Below, piece after piece: positions 24,301-36,400 of a stretch of DNA of 64,000 nucleotides. The notes under the pieces are model-generated. The model made no database searches and was not told the origin of the DNA. It saw nothing but the letters and a program-made list of their open reading frames with translations. Source of the stretch: Bolinopsis microptera (lineage: Eukaryota > Ctenophora > Tentaculata > Lobata > Bolinopsidae); assembly GCF_026151205.1 (NCBI RefSeq), contig NC_087081.1, positions 62,001 through 126,000 of the forward strand, given 5' to 3'. Positions within the stretch are counted from its first letter, which is position 1. The number at the start of each line of letters is the position of its first letter. The translations under genes and the position numbers were made by a program.

Positions 24301-25902
24301 TACCATAATTACAATATGTAACATAATATAATTCATAAAAATACGCACGTAAATTTTTCGTTATTTATGGATCCAATAACAGTGACATACTTTTCGCTTA
24401 CAAAGGGACTCGCGAAATCTTTTTAAATAGAAAATAATTAGTGGGGCAAGAAATCTTGCAGGCTGGAGGGGGGGGGGGGGGGGGGTGGGTGGGGAGTACA
24501 TTTCGCCACTGCACGTGACACGTGAAAATCGCACTTCTAGTGTCAAAATCCAGTCTCATCGCACTTTTTTTAGAATCTTGATAGGGGGATTAAACGATTG
24601 TGAGTTATGACGGACTTAACTGTATGGGTCAACTACTGAAACTGTATTGTATACTATCTTAAAGTTAATCATTATACTATACTGGATTATTATATATTAT
24701 ATAACAGTTATAAATGTTCAATAGTTGTAGAGCAATTTCAAGAGTAGTGGTCCACAGGGGTCCGAAAAAGCCGTACAGGCACTTGGGTCCTTATCCTTGT
24801 CACTAATCTCAACTGGATTCGGTTTACACAAAACATGAACATTTATTCGTACACATTGACACGATATTTATCAGAAAGCAAAAAATATAAAATAATACGT
24901 GCGTGCGCGGCTTGAGCCGCGCCGCATTAGAATGGATGCGTGTAGGGGCTGGAGTACGCTTGTTTATAGATTAATGAAATGTTGCACTGTAAATATTTAG
25001 AATTGACGATATATTATGATCTAATCTAGTAAATATTACAAAGCTGGCTTTGGATTTAGGTTTAAGACTATAATTTATTTAAAAACACGGATAGTTTTAA
25101 ATTTATTTCTATTTGTCGTATAACTATAAACAAGTTAATCCTGTTTTCATAATTGCGCGGCTTTGGCAGCCAGTTATTGACTTATACATAAAATTGAATT
25201 TTAAATAGAAATGTGAATATATTAAATTTAAAACTTTCAAAACGGAGGCTTATAAATACTATTATATTATGATTGTAAAATAAAGGATAAAATTTTAAAT
25301 TTGTTTCACTAAAATTTGTTTCACTATCTTTGTGATCCTAATATCAACCAAAATAATAAAAAGAGCTGAACTTAGAACGTTTATAAAAGTGTTTGTTTGA
25401 AAGTTATTTGAAACTGTTTTCTTGAAATTTGTTGTTTTCTTGACTTCATTTAACAGATGTTCATGTTGCATGTAATAATCATCTAAAATTTCTGGAGCTG
25501 GGTCTCTGTCTTCTAAAGATAAAAATTTCAGTCATCGGAGACAAGAGCCAAAATGGAGAGCAAAGTTTGTTATCTCAAAACTTAGCATTACAAGATCATG
25601 TAGATGAATTAAATCTTCAACTACGTCTCCAAGAACAACACATAAGCAGAGTTGGCCATCAGGAACATTTGGTATGTAACTGTTTCACAGATATTATTTC
25701 ATATTCTAATTATGTGCATCCCAATACCATGACTATTATTTAATTGTGGTGTAGGGTTATCCAATTTATTTATAATTTATTGGCAAACACAGTTTTATTT
25801 CTATATCTTCAGGTACCTCTTCAAAGAGGCAGTCACATGTACAGATCTCCTTCTCCCATAAATTGTCTCGAAGAAGACCCTGATGACATTGAATTTGGGT
25901 GA
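18391..25902 (+). CDS. Gene A: unrecognised 187-aa protein, 4 exons
   Basis: Exons are 18,391-18,517, 18,707-18,838, 25,457-25,671 and 25,813-25,902 (TGA stop). All three introns are GT..AG and the codon phases (1, 1, 0) join without a break. The start codon follows TTTTAACA and is the first in-frame ATG of the exon. The protein opens MDADDLLLMYMPYCVYKK, contains a leucine-rich, probably coiled-coil stretch (LQDHVDELNLQLRLQEQHIS, residues about 135-155), and ends acidic (EEDPDDIEFG). I do not recognise the family. The N-terminal part is rich in Leu, Lys and Glu with no signal peptide or membrane segment. Intron 2 is 6.6 kb because of the insertion at 18,928-23,229. An unseen further exon at either end is possible: a GTGAAC that could serve as a donor overlaps the stop. 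Confidence 0.62.
18926..18951 (+). repeat. Poly-G run (26 G)
   Basis: Uninterrupted G run at the left end of the insertion in gene A intron 2. The exact length is unreliable in any sequencing technology. It could form a G-quadruplex on the + strand. Confidence 0.9.
18928..23229. mobile_element. 4.3-kb insertion with G/C-run ends in gene A intron 2
   Basis: Its ends are inverted: a long G run then TCCCAACTACAAAAAATACG at the left, and CGTATTTTTTGTAGTTGG then ACCCCCCCC at the right. The flanking host sequence AAGTTGG is present on both sides (18,921-18,927 and 23,230-23,236), which fits a 7-8-bp target duplication as made by hAT-like transposases. The block GAACGCACCCCTAAAATTT occurs near both ends in the same orientation, so the termini are themselves partly palindromic. 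No transposase is seen. The centre is dominated by the pyrimidine tract at 19,855-22,132. Confidence 0.7.
19855..22132 (+). repeat. 2.3-kb polypyrimidine tract (TCC/CTC with CAGT)
   Basis: Almost pure C and T on the + strand, built from TCCTCC, CTCCTCAGTCC and CTCATC variants in no strict period. Purines occur mostly as AG in CAGTCC or as single A in TCATCC. The Ser/Pro/Leu-rich open frames through it in all three + frames are composition artefacts. Polypurine-polypyrimidine mirror tracts of this kind can adopt triplex (H-DNA) structure. Being in an intron, it would be transcribed as a CU-rich RNA. Confidence 0.95.
24045..24300 (-). repeat. tRNA-derived SINE-like sequence
   Basis: On the minus strand from about 24,298, TGGCCCGATGGTTTAGGGC reads as a tRNA box A with a D-arm (GCCC/GGGC stem). 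GGGTTCGAGTC, about 35 bases later, is a good box B. The acceptor and anticodon stems do not pair properly, so this is not a working tRNA gene. It is followed by an AT-rich tail toward 24,045, as in a tRNA-derived SINE. It lies in intron 2 of gene A, antisense to the gene. Confidence 0.55.
24468..24485 (+). repeat. Poly-G run (18 G)
   Basis: G run followed by TGGGTGGGGAG, in gene A intron 2. It has G-quadruplex potential. Its position next to no obvious transposon end distinguishes it from the other G runs in the window. Confidence 0.85.
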
Positions 25903-26344
25903 ACAGTTTTGACACCTGCATTATTTGTTTAATTCTCCTGCTGAAGAGTGAAGATAGGAAATGATGATAGAAATTGCCACGCATCTCCAGATTGATTTGA
26001 AAATCTGGGCTACCTATAACAATATTACTAAAATAAGGAAAAGCTGTCATTTAAAATTTTTGAAATAGGTTTTAGATTTAGTTGTCGCGGTGGGAGTGAG
26101 CTCAATATCGAGATCTGTAAATAGATCTATAATTAGAGTTCATAAAAGTTAGGTCCACCTTTGTTGTCATAATAATATATGTCCAAATGTGTCTGTATTA
26201 TTAGAACTTTATTATATATAGACGGTACTCTGTAACACAACAGGAACTGCTTAGAATATTAAAACATCAATGGCAGTGAAAGGATTATAATTTTGAAAAT
26301 CTTGCTTTCCAGTCTTTTTACCTTCTTTCAGTTGCCCCCTTTTC

Positions 26345-26412
26345 TCCTGCCTTTGTTTTCATATGACTGTGTCCCATATGACTGTCCCATATATGACTGT
26401 GTCCCATATGAC
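26345..26412 (+). repeat. Short tandem repeat CATATGACTGTGTCC
   Basis: Four copies of a 13-18-bp unit (CATATGACTGT with variable GTCC/CCC joins), between gene A and gene B. The rest of 25,903-27,447 is AT-rich intergenic sequence where I see no other feature. Confidence 0.75.
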
Positions 26413-27447
26413 TGTAGCTCAGCATCTTTCTCGCAATTCTACGTACCTTGGTTTTCGAATTATCTAGTTTGAAGCTTACCAAATGTTGCCATTATAACAC
26501 GACTTTCCTCCAGTTGCAGGCTAAACCCTTCACGGAATGTAAATTGTTAGCTGGACGATGATTGGTGATATGAGATTTTGGTATTCATGCTCACTTCCTT
26601 CAACTGTAAATTTGTATTATACTATCATAGTTATCCTGGAATTTATTTACAACTAGGTATTATTTCATACTGATTTGTGTGTTATTAGCTTTTATCTGGT
26701 GTTTGTTTGGGGTTTTGCAAGAAAGCTCAGAAGTAATGCAGGGTTCCCTAATTATATCCTTTTGGAAAATAACATAATTTAAATTTATTTGAATCTTTGA
26801 GTTTTTTAGAACTTGTAGAAACTTCTTATAAATTTCCAAATTAGTTTCCGATTTAACACCTCCAATTGAAACAAAAATGTACTTGTGCAATGAGAAGTTG
26901 TGTATTGTCTCATATTATAAACGATGGGAGGGGATAAGATTTAAAGTCCTTCTGCTGGCAATGATAATTTAGCATGTAAAATATTTTGAAAAAAAAAAAC
27001 TCTGGCTAATATAACATAACTGTGAGAAGTAAATGGATAGTTGAGTATTTTATGGAAAATTGAAATAAAATCTAGTTTATGATAAATTTATTACTGTTTG
27101 TGTTACTATTTGGTTATTTTCCCATTTAATTTAATGATGAAGATCATGACGTCTTTTCATGATGTTTTAGTCTTGTATTATCTTTATATCATGTTTCCTT
27201 GATAATAATATGAAATGTCTAAAAAAGCATCAAATTAAGGTTATTTTCTACTAATACTGTCCATTCTTGCATCTCTCATTGTGAATTGAAAAATGTTGCA
27301 CTGGACACAAAAATGTAATCGAAATCTGATCTCTTCAAGAAAACAACAAATTTTTCAAGAAAACATTTCTTAGTTGAATGTACACTGTATAGCATTTATT
27401 ACATGAAATTGACAGGATTTATCTACAATAGACTACAGTATAGGACC

Positions 27448-30400
27448 ATGCCAACAGAGGAAGATTTAAAAGCGATAGTTGTACACAAAAAGTACAGTTC
27501 CTCACGAAAAGGCAAGGGTGAGAGCGCTCGAAAGAGAAAGAGATCATCTTCCAGTGATAGCAGTCATACCTCTATATCTTCAGGTATCCCAGGTTTTCTT
27601 TCACCTTCTATTTTTTATATTAATTTACTGCCTATTAAGGGGCATAATTGTTGACCTCAAGTTAAAGCATTATAAGATATTTTAATCTATGAACATTTCT
27701 CTTTTATTAGCTATTGAAGTCAATTTTATTAATGCTTTTCATAGAATTTATTATATTCATGTAACAATCATCACAGAAACTGAACATAAGAGTGAAATAA
27801 AGCAAGAGGCGAAATCAGCAAATCCAGATGTGGGCTTCATTCCAAGTAGATTCTTGAAAGATAAACCTCAAAGACGAAGCTCGTCACGACGCCGCGAGGA
27901 GGAGACTCTAGTCAGCTATCCTGGGTACAAAGATTCAAAGTCCCGTCGAGATGAGGTGAAACGAGAGCGATCCTTGAATGAAAGACGAGATGAGAGGAGA
28001 GATGAGTCTAGAAGAGATGAGTCTAGAAGAGATGAGTCCAGAAGAGATGAGTCTAGAAGAGATGACAGAAGGGATGACAGAAGGGATGACAGAAGGGAGG
28101 ATAGAAGGGAGGATAGAAGGGATGAAAGAAGGGATGATAGAAGACACGAGGACGATGACAGGGGCAGACGTGATAGAGGTATAAACTATAAAACTAATAG
28201 ATCGCTTTGTTTGCCAATTTTCACATTTTAACTTGTGATTATATCTTTTGTTTTTATATTTCCTTATCAAGTTATCACAGCAAAACAACATTTAAGATGA
28301 CAACTTTATAAACGAGTCTGTATTTAATTTATAAATTCCCTGATTTCAGATGTTACTTTAACATTGCACCAGATTACTGGCACCAGATTACTTGAAACTC
28401 GTTACATCTGTTGTGAACAGCAAATTGACAAAATAAATACTTTCAGACCACGACAATAGGCGAGATGACCGTGGACGGGTAGATGACGATAACGTCACAC
28501 GGCGCCCACGTGCGGAAGAGGACAATTCGCGCGGATCAAGGAATGACTACCAGAAATCATTCGCTAACCAGAGAAGAGATCCCGAGCAAACCAGACCCAG
28601 GCGTGGCGATGAGGATAACAGGTTAATTTTCAATCCTTGAGATAAAAAGAGAAGTTTTAATACTTTCAACACTACTATATAACAAATAATTTGAGGACCC
28701 CGAACTCAATTTTGATTCTCTACTGACTCTGCTGATCTGCACTGTTTCACTTTGTAAAAGAAGTGCGCAATGATCGGAGAAGGTGGTTTTGATGATGAGG
28801 GTAACAGGTCCTCAATCTCGTTACAGGATGATACGCCAAAGAATGACAGGAATGTTAGCGAAGATATGTTATCCCCGCAACGTTTCACACCTATCCTGAA
28901 CTCATCCACATCCTCTGAAAGTACTCAACAGCGACAAGGTAACACTCTTCAATACCAGTTTGCCTACATCAAAGACGGCACTTGTAATACCTGTAATGAT
29001 GTTCAAGCTAATGACACTGCTCTTACCTGCTTTTTGTGTAAATCGTCATTTCATGCTGTTTGTCGAGATGCTGATAAAGATAGGATCAATAATGCTGTAA
29101 TCTGTCCTCGCACTTTCTTCAAAGCATACTCCAACAGAAACGAAACCAAGGGTGTTAACAGTTCCAGATTTGGGACTTTTACGTTTGTGTGTAATGTCTG
29201 CAAGACACGCTCTGAACAGAACTCCGCAGTCAGTGCCGAAAGTAAAGTCGACCTGATTGACAGGCGAGTAGATAATCTGACCCAATCTATGGAGGACATG
29301 AAGGGTTTACTTATGAAAGTTGTGAATATGAAAACATCTCCGGACAAAACTGAAATTTCTTCTCCTCCATCTCCAGCACCAGTTGCCCCTTCATATCGCT
29401 CTGTATTAATCATGTCCAGCAAAACACCAGAAAATCAAGCAAAAGATCGCCAAGAAGAAGTTGACAAAATCATCAAAGACAACGCCATTCATGCTGACAA
29501 ACGGTATGTCAACAAGAATGGGGACATTGTGGTTGTGTGTCCGACAACGGCTGACAGGGAAAATCTTGTCAAGAAAGTATCCCAGCAACTTCCAGATATG
29601 AAAACGCACCAGCCACCAGAACGTTTGCCCACAATCTCTGTTGCTAACCTTGCTGATAATTATTCTGAAGAAGATCTAGAAGACCTGCTCCTTCAAGCTC
29701 ACCCCAACATTAAGGCATTAAAATCCCAGGGTGAAACATTTTCTGTACTAAAAGTTAAACCTCAGATCAAAAACAGCAGCAAGCATCAAGCCACTATACG
29801 AGTTAGTAACAATATCAGGAAAATCATAGAACAACAGGGAGATCGGCTATACATCAGTTCGTTTAGTTGCAAAGTTTATGATCAATTTCATGTAAAACGA
29901 TGCAACAACTGCCAAGGTTTTGGACACTACAGGTCGGAGTGTGAATCAGAAAAAGCTATTTGTGGTTATTGTTCCAAGAATCATACGTCAGAAGATTGTC
30001 CAGAAAAGAAAACTAATAGTCCTATCCCATGCTGCATTAACTGCTCTAAGGGCAAGTATCGGGATGAACGAAACACACACACGGCATTTGATAGGACATG
30101 TCCAGCTTATGTTGCTGAACAGCAGCATCTCCGCAAAACTATCAATTACTACAGTTCAAAAAACTTGTAAGCAGTGGTCTGAAATCCTCTCCGGTGGAGA
30201 TTCTTGGCTGTTGCTGGAATGTGAGATCTCTCAATAATAAGATTCAACCAATCATGGAATCTATAATCGACCAAGGAATCTCTGTCTTTTTTGTCACTGA
30301 GACTTGGCTCACCAGCATGAAGAATGATGTTACTGCTACCATCAAGTCTTACGGCTATAACTTGATTCACTACATCAGGAAAGACTCTGCTAAATGCAGA

Positions 30401-33400
30401 GGCGGAGGAGTTGGAATTATTTACAATTCAAGTGATTTGAACCTTACTCCTGTGTTTGATAAGTGTGGAGATACGTTTGAAGCAGTTTTAGGCAAATTTC
30501 GAGACTCATCGGGTGATACTGTCCTCTGTGCTTGTGTTTACCGACCAGGGTCATTGACTGATGTATTTTTTGAAGATTTGGATGAGTTTATTGGGAACAT
30601 ATTCATGAAATACAAGAAGTTTTTAATCTGTGGTGATCTTAATATTCATTTGGATGATCATAAATCAAGAAACACGGCCAAACTGACTGAAGTATTGGCC
30701 AGCTATGGACTGCATCAATACGTGAGAGATCCAACTCACAACAAAGGACATATTCTGGATGTTGTAATCTCCTCCCATCAGATAGTCAATCCAAAGAGTG
30801 TCACAGTAGACTCGCACACCTCGGAAATGTTCCCAAACTGTGACCATTTCCCGGTTACTTTTAGCCTCACAAAAACAGTTGCAAGCAATCTCAACAAGAA
30901 AAAAGTTATCACATTCAGAAATGTCAAAGAAATTGACAAAAATTGTTTTGCGGATAATCTTGCTGAGGAATTGGTTACTGTAATGGATCCTGAGGGTCTA
31001 TCACAAGCTGAAATGCCGTCATTTGAAAGCCGCATCAGCCTATACAACTCTAAGTGCCTAACTGTGCTGAATAACCATGCTCCTCTCCTCACAAAGGAAA
31101 TCAAAGAACGTAAGTCTGCCCCTTGGTTCGATGGTGAATATAAAGCACTTAGAAGCCAAAGAAGAAAAGCCGAGACAAAGTGGAAAATCTCCGGATCTTT
31201 AACTGACAAGAAACACTATGAATCAATCAGAGAGCAGTGCACAGAACTCTCAGACAGGAAGAAACATGAGTTTTTCAAAGTCGAATTCATAAAGCATTCC
31301 TATTCTTCTAAGAGTCTTTTTAGATTTGTGGACACCTTTCTTGATCGGGATAAAAGCATTGTGTTGCCTTCGTCGGAGTCTCTCAAGGACACAGTCGAAA
31401 ACTTTAACGTATATTTTCAGGAGAAAATAAAGGCAATACGAAATAACTTTGATCATGTGGAGTCTGACGATCAAACGCCCTCTTACTGCGGAGAAAAACT
31501 AGCTGAGTTCTCTCCAACTACTCTAGAAGAACTAGAGGAGATAATCAAGGCATCTGAGATCAAGTCTTCTTCAATTGACCCTCTACCTGCAAACATCTTT
31601 AAAGAAAACCTTGAGGTTCTACTACCCGTCTTAGTTGACATAGTAAATGCTTCATTATCTTCTGGCAGTATTGATGGCGCTAAACTAGCTCATATCACAC
31701 CCCTGATCAAGGGCCAGGGATTAGATAGTGATAATCTCAAGAATTACAGACCAATATCTAACCTTAGTTTTGTGGGCAAGTTGATAGAAAGAGTAGTGCT
31801 CAGGCGTCTAAATGAACATCTAGAAAACAACAACCTGAACATCCCACAGCAGTCTGGATACAAATCAAAACACAGCACCGAGACTCTGCTTGTGAGAGTT
31901 GTTAACGATCTACTCATTGCATCTACAGAAAGCAAGGCAACTGTTGTTCTTCTCCTAGATCTCAGCGCAGCTTTTGATACAGTTGACCACTGCAAACTAC
32001 TGAACATCCTCAGAAATGAGTTGGGAATAACAGGGACAGCTTGGAAATGGTTCAGCAGCTTCCTCACAGGTAGATGTCAAACGATTAAAGTTGGAAATGA
32101 GGAATCTTATGAGATAGTGATTAAGTTTGGAGTCCCACAGGGCTCTGTGCTGGGTCCGGTCCTGTTCAACATCTACATTCGCTCTTTGTACTCAGCAGCA
32201 CATGATTTGAACTTCTCCATCCAGGGTTACGCCGACGATCATCAGCTGTATAAAAGTTTCAAGCCAAACGAGGAGCCCACCGTCCTTATCAACGATGTTC
32301 CCAAATGTTTCCAAGAAATTAATGACTGGATGAAAAAACATTATCTACAGCTCAATGCAGGAAAAACTGAGATTCTTGTCTTTGGGACACCGCTTGTTCT
32401 CCAGCAGCTGTCTATAGGGGGCGTGTTTGTTAACTCTGAGACGTGTGTCAGGCTGTCACCTGTTGCAAAGAACCTCGGATTTCGTCTCGACTCTCAACTA
32501 AACTTTGGTGAGCAAATCAAGCAACTTAAAACATCGTGTTTTCTGAAACTAAGAGACCTTGCTAAGATGAAAACATTTCTCACAACCAAACAGATGGGAA
32601 CACTGACTCAAGCAATTGTAATCTCATCGCTTGACTACTGCAATGCACTTTACTATGGTTGTAGTCAAGCCTCAATTACGCAGCTGCAGAACATTCAGAA
32701 CCGAGCATGCCGTCTGGTTTTTGGATTAAAGAAGAGAGACTCAGTCGAGGAGAAGCTCAAATCCCTTCATTGGCTCAAGGTGAAGGAGAGGATTGAGTTT
32801 AAGTTATGCTTACTGATTTTCAAAGCAGTCAATGGTGTTGCTCCTGCATATCTGTGTGATCTAGTAACATTTGTTAGTTCGAGTAGCAGAAGAACTTCCT
32901 CCTTACACCTACCCGTCGGATCTACAAGATCACACCCAAGAGCGTTTCAGACTGTTGCTCCGAAAATCTGGAACCAACTACCAATTGAAATTAAGACTTG
33001 TTCCGATGTTGATCTGTTCAAAACATTATTAAAAACTCACCTGTTTAAGAAAAGTTATGGCATGAGCGATTAATTGACAATATAATAACTTTATGTTATT
33101 TGCTTAAACTGTTTAGGATGCAACCTAATGTCATGATCTTTTTGAACTTATTATTAGCAATTAGACTGTTAGCTCGCTTCACAAGCATGTCATCTTCGTT
33201 CCAAAACTTTTTATGTCCTATGCATACACTCCTTGATAGTTATCTTGATCTAGTATCTTTGTTTCACACAATAGAGCATAAGTTTTGTGGTTTATCCACT
33301 GGGCTTAGAGTTTGTGTTTAAGCTACCAAATTTTATTATTATTATTATTAAGTCCAGTAAAACGTTGATTTCAAATTGTTTGAATTTCTGAGACGCATTG

Positions 33401-36400
33401 GAATTTTGAGATATGCCCTGAGAATCACCATTTAAAGCGAACATTGTGTTTTCAGAAGGAAGCCAAGAGAGGATCCAGAAAGGGTCTCAGGAAAGAGGTC
33501 TTCGTCTATAGATTCGAACAAAAGAAAAGGCAGGGTAAGTTATTTAACAATTAAGGGGGCCGGGGGGGGGGGGGGTCTTCATCAAAATTCTCTCGAAATT
33601 GACTTTATAGTTGTTTCTGATAGAGAGGAGTGATATCTACCAGCTCCTTTTGGTCCCATGGAAAAATATTGTTTCTAGCCGAAATTATCGCCGGTCTAAG
33701 GTCAGCGCTTATGTGTAATTGTATTGCGCGAGCGATTTTCAATCGCAAATTTTGAAAATCGAGTCTAAAAATCTATCTTCTCCTACATTTTTTGAGCAAT
33801 CACCTTGAAACTTTCAGGATATGTTCTAGGGACCATTTAGAAGAGATCGTTCAAGCCAAAATTTTAAGATAGGCCTTTAAAAAATTTTAATTCAATTTTG
33901 AAAATCTTGGACCTGAAAAAATCGTAAAAAAACGAGGTCCAAGATTTTCAAAATTTAATAAAAAAATTTTAAAGGCCTATCTCAAAATTTTGGCTTGAAC
34001 GATCTCTTCTAACTGGTCCCTAGAACATATCCTGAAAGTTTCAGGGTGATTGCTCAAAAAATGTAGGAGAAGATAGATTTTTAGACTCGATTTTCAAAAT
34101 TTGCGATTGAAAATCGCTTGCGCAATACAATTACACATAAGCGCTGACCTTAGACCGGCGATAATTTCGGCTAGGAACAATATTTTTCCATGGGACCAAA
34201 AGCAGCTGGTAGATATCACTCCCCTCTATCAGAAACAACTATAAAGTCAATTTCGAGAGAATTTTGATGAAGACCCCCCCCCGGCCCCCTTAACATATAG
34301 TTTAATATTTCTAACATATTATATTAAAACATGATTGACCAACCTTTTGTCGTCGGTTTTCGTTTCTAAGCTAATCGAATTCTGACCAAACGTTACATAT
34401 GTATTTTGATGTTCATGTTAAGATAGAAATTTTGCCATTTCAGTACAATTCAATTGCAATAAGATCATGACATATTTATTGACATTCCAGAGAGATGAAG
34501 ATGAAGACTACGACCCAATCTCAGACGAGGAGTTAGCTATGTTAGAGGAAGATGCTGGAATCATAGAGATCTACAAAGAGTTGGAGCGTGAAATGCGCAG
34601 CAAGCGCTACACCGCCAACCTGGATAGTGTTGATTTCAGCGCTCTTGATTTACTGAAACCTGAGGTATGCTGAGCTCGTGATATCATGGATCGCTTAGGT
34701 TCCACCAGGATCTGGTAGTCCTCATAATTCTGCGGCCTCCATGTATCGTTATCTCGCACAACTCTTTGAGAATCTTGTGAATTTGGCATGTGAGAATTTG
34801 CAGCCTTCCAGACATTAATTGAGTCAACGAGGTATCGTACGTCACCTCAAGATCGGGTGACAGGGGGCTGACCAGGCCAGAACCAAATTGATTGGGTCTG
34901 AGGTCACGTCATTATGACTTATGAGCCTGAGGTCACGTGACTATGACGTCACCTTGTTCTCCGTTTCCCGCTCATTGGACCAGGTGAGCTTGCATGCTTG
35001 TGAATGTGGGTGTAAGTTCAGCTGTACTGTAATTTATACCTAATTACCCCTATAAAAACCGAAAATTTATTTTCAGGCAGAAAGCTAGAAATTTACCAAA
35101 GTATCGACATTCGACATTGCTATTTATACGTATTTATAAACTTATTTTACGTATTTGTTACCTGTTACTAATTAATCAACAGGATCATAATGTTGATTGC
35201 ATCGATAAAACATGGATTTTAAGGCATAAGGAAGCATTGTTAGGTTCTGAAACCAAGTTTAATCGATTTCTCATGCAATTTTAGGTCAGGGATGGTCATC
35301 AAAATAAGTTTATAGCAATGTCGATACTTTGGTAAATTTCTATCTTTCTGCCAAAAAATAAGTTTCGGTTTCTATAGGGGGTAATTAGGTATTACCCCCT
35401 ATAGAAACACACCCACATTTACAAGCATGCAAGCTCACCTGGTCCAATGAGCGGGAAACGGAGAACAAGGTGACGTCATAGTCACGCGACCTCCTAGCCT
35501 GTCACCCGATCTTGAGGTGATGTACAACACCTCGTTGACTCAATCAATGTCTGGAAGGCTGCATATTTTCACATGCCAAATTCACAAGATTCTTAAAGAG
35601 TTGTGCGAGATGACGATACATAGAGGCCGTAGAATTATGAGGACTACCAGATCCTGGTGGAACCTAAGCGGTCCATGATATCACGACAGGCCCTCAGCCT
35701 GAGCTGGAACTCTGGAATTTTGGGTTTTGTTTAGAATGTACAGATTTCTGTTTTGGAATTTTTTCGGGTGACTATTACAATTTTATTGGAACGTGGAAAG
35801 TCGTCTGTTGCTATGTAAATTTCGTCTGAAATATTAGCTTGATACTGTTGGTTGAGCCTGATTTCTATTGGAAAACTTCTGTAAAAATATGACTGATGAT
35901 AACAACTCATGTTTAGAAGAAACTAGAACCGGAACCAAGGACGAAGGACCCCATAGACCGGCTACTGAAGTGTGGCTACAGCGCTAACTACGGCGGTAAA
36001 GCAATCACCGAAAAGATAAAAGCATTGTCTTTACAGAGGGGTGTAGGTGAGAAATATTCCGGAATATTTCGAAATGTTCCGAATATTCAGAGTTTAGATG
36101 TTGCTTTGAAGATTATTCAATAAGATCATAGCATAGTATGGTATTTAGTCATTTGACGCACGGTAAAAAATATGAAAACTATCAAATAGTTACAAGTTTT
36201 ACAATATTATTGAGATTTTTGTGACAAAATTCACCTAACACTTAACAGTTAACACCACCCAGAAGCACCGCTGAACGGAGCGTTCTCAGCCAACAAGAAG
36301 ACATTAAGAACAGTGTTCCAAGAAACCCTGTCCCCACACATAGCTTTATCTTCTCACACTGACCTTCTTCTTAGACAGAAACTAGCGCTACTGTCACGTG

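Larger units (their letters stand above)
28690..33350 (+). mobile_element. Nearly intact CR1/L2-like LINE in gene B intron 3
   Basis: A short 5' leader, two large ORFs, a roughly 250-bp 3' UTR and a terminal (TTA)n tail (33,333-33,350) form a complete non-LTR retrotransposon, inserted in the same orientation as gene B. Both ORFs are free of stops and the catalytic motifs are intact, so the copy is young and may be active. The 5' boundary is approximate; it could start at the AGGACCCCGAACTC block near 28,693. I cannot identify a target duplication, which is often absent or short in CR1/L2 elements. Confidence 0.93.

Noticed and set aside
27935-28291. 118-aa antisense Ile/Ser-rich frame opposite gene B exon 2
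   Set aside because: It is the complement of the RRDES/RRDDR repeats, which belong to a phase-consistent sense exon.
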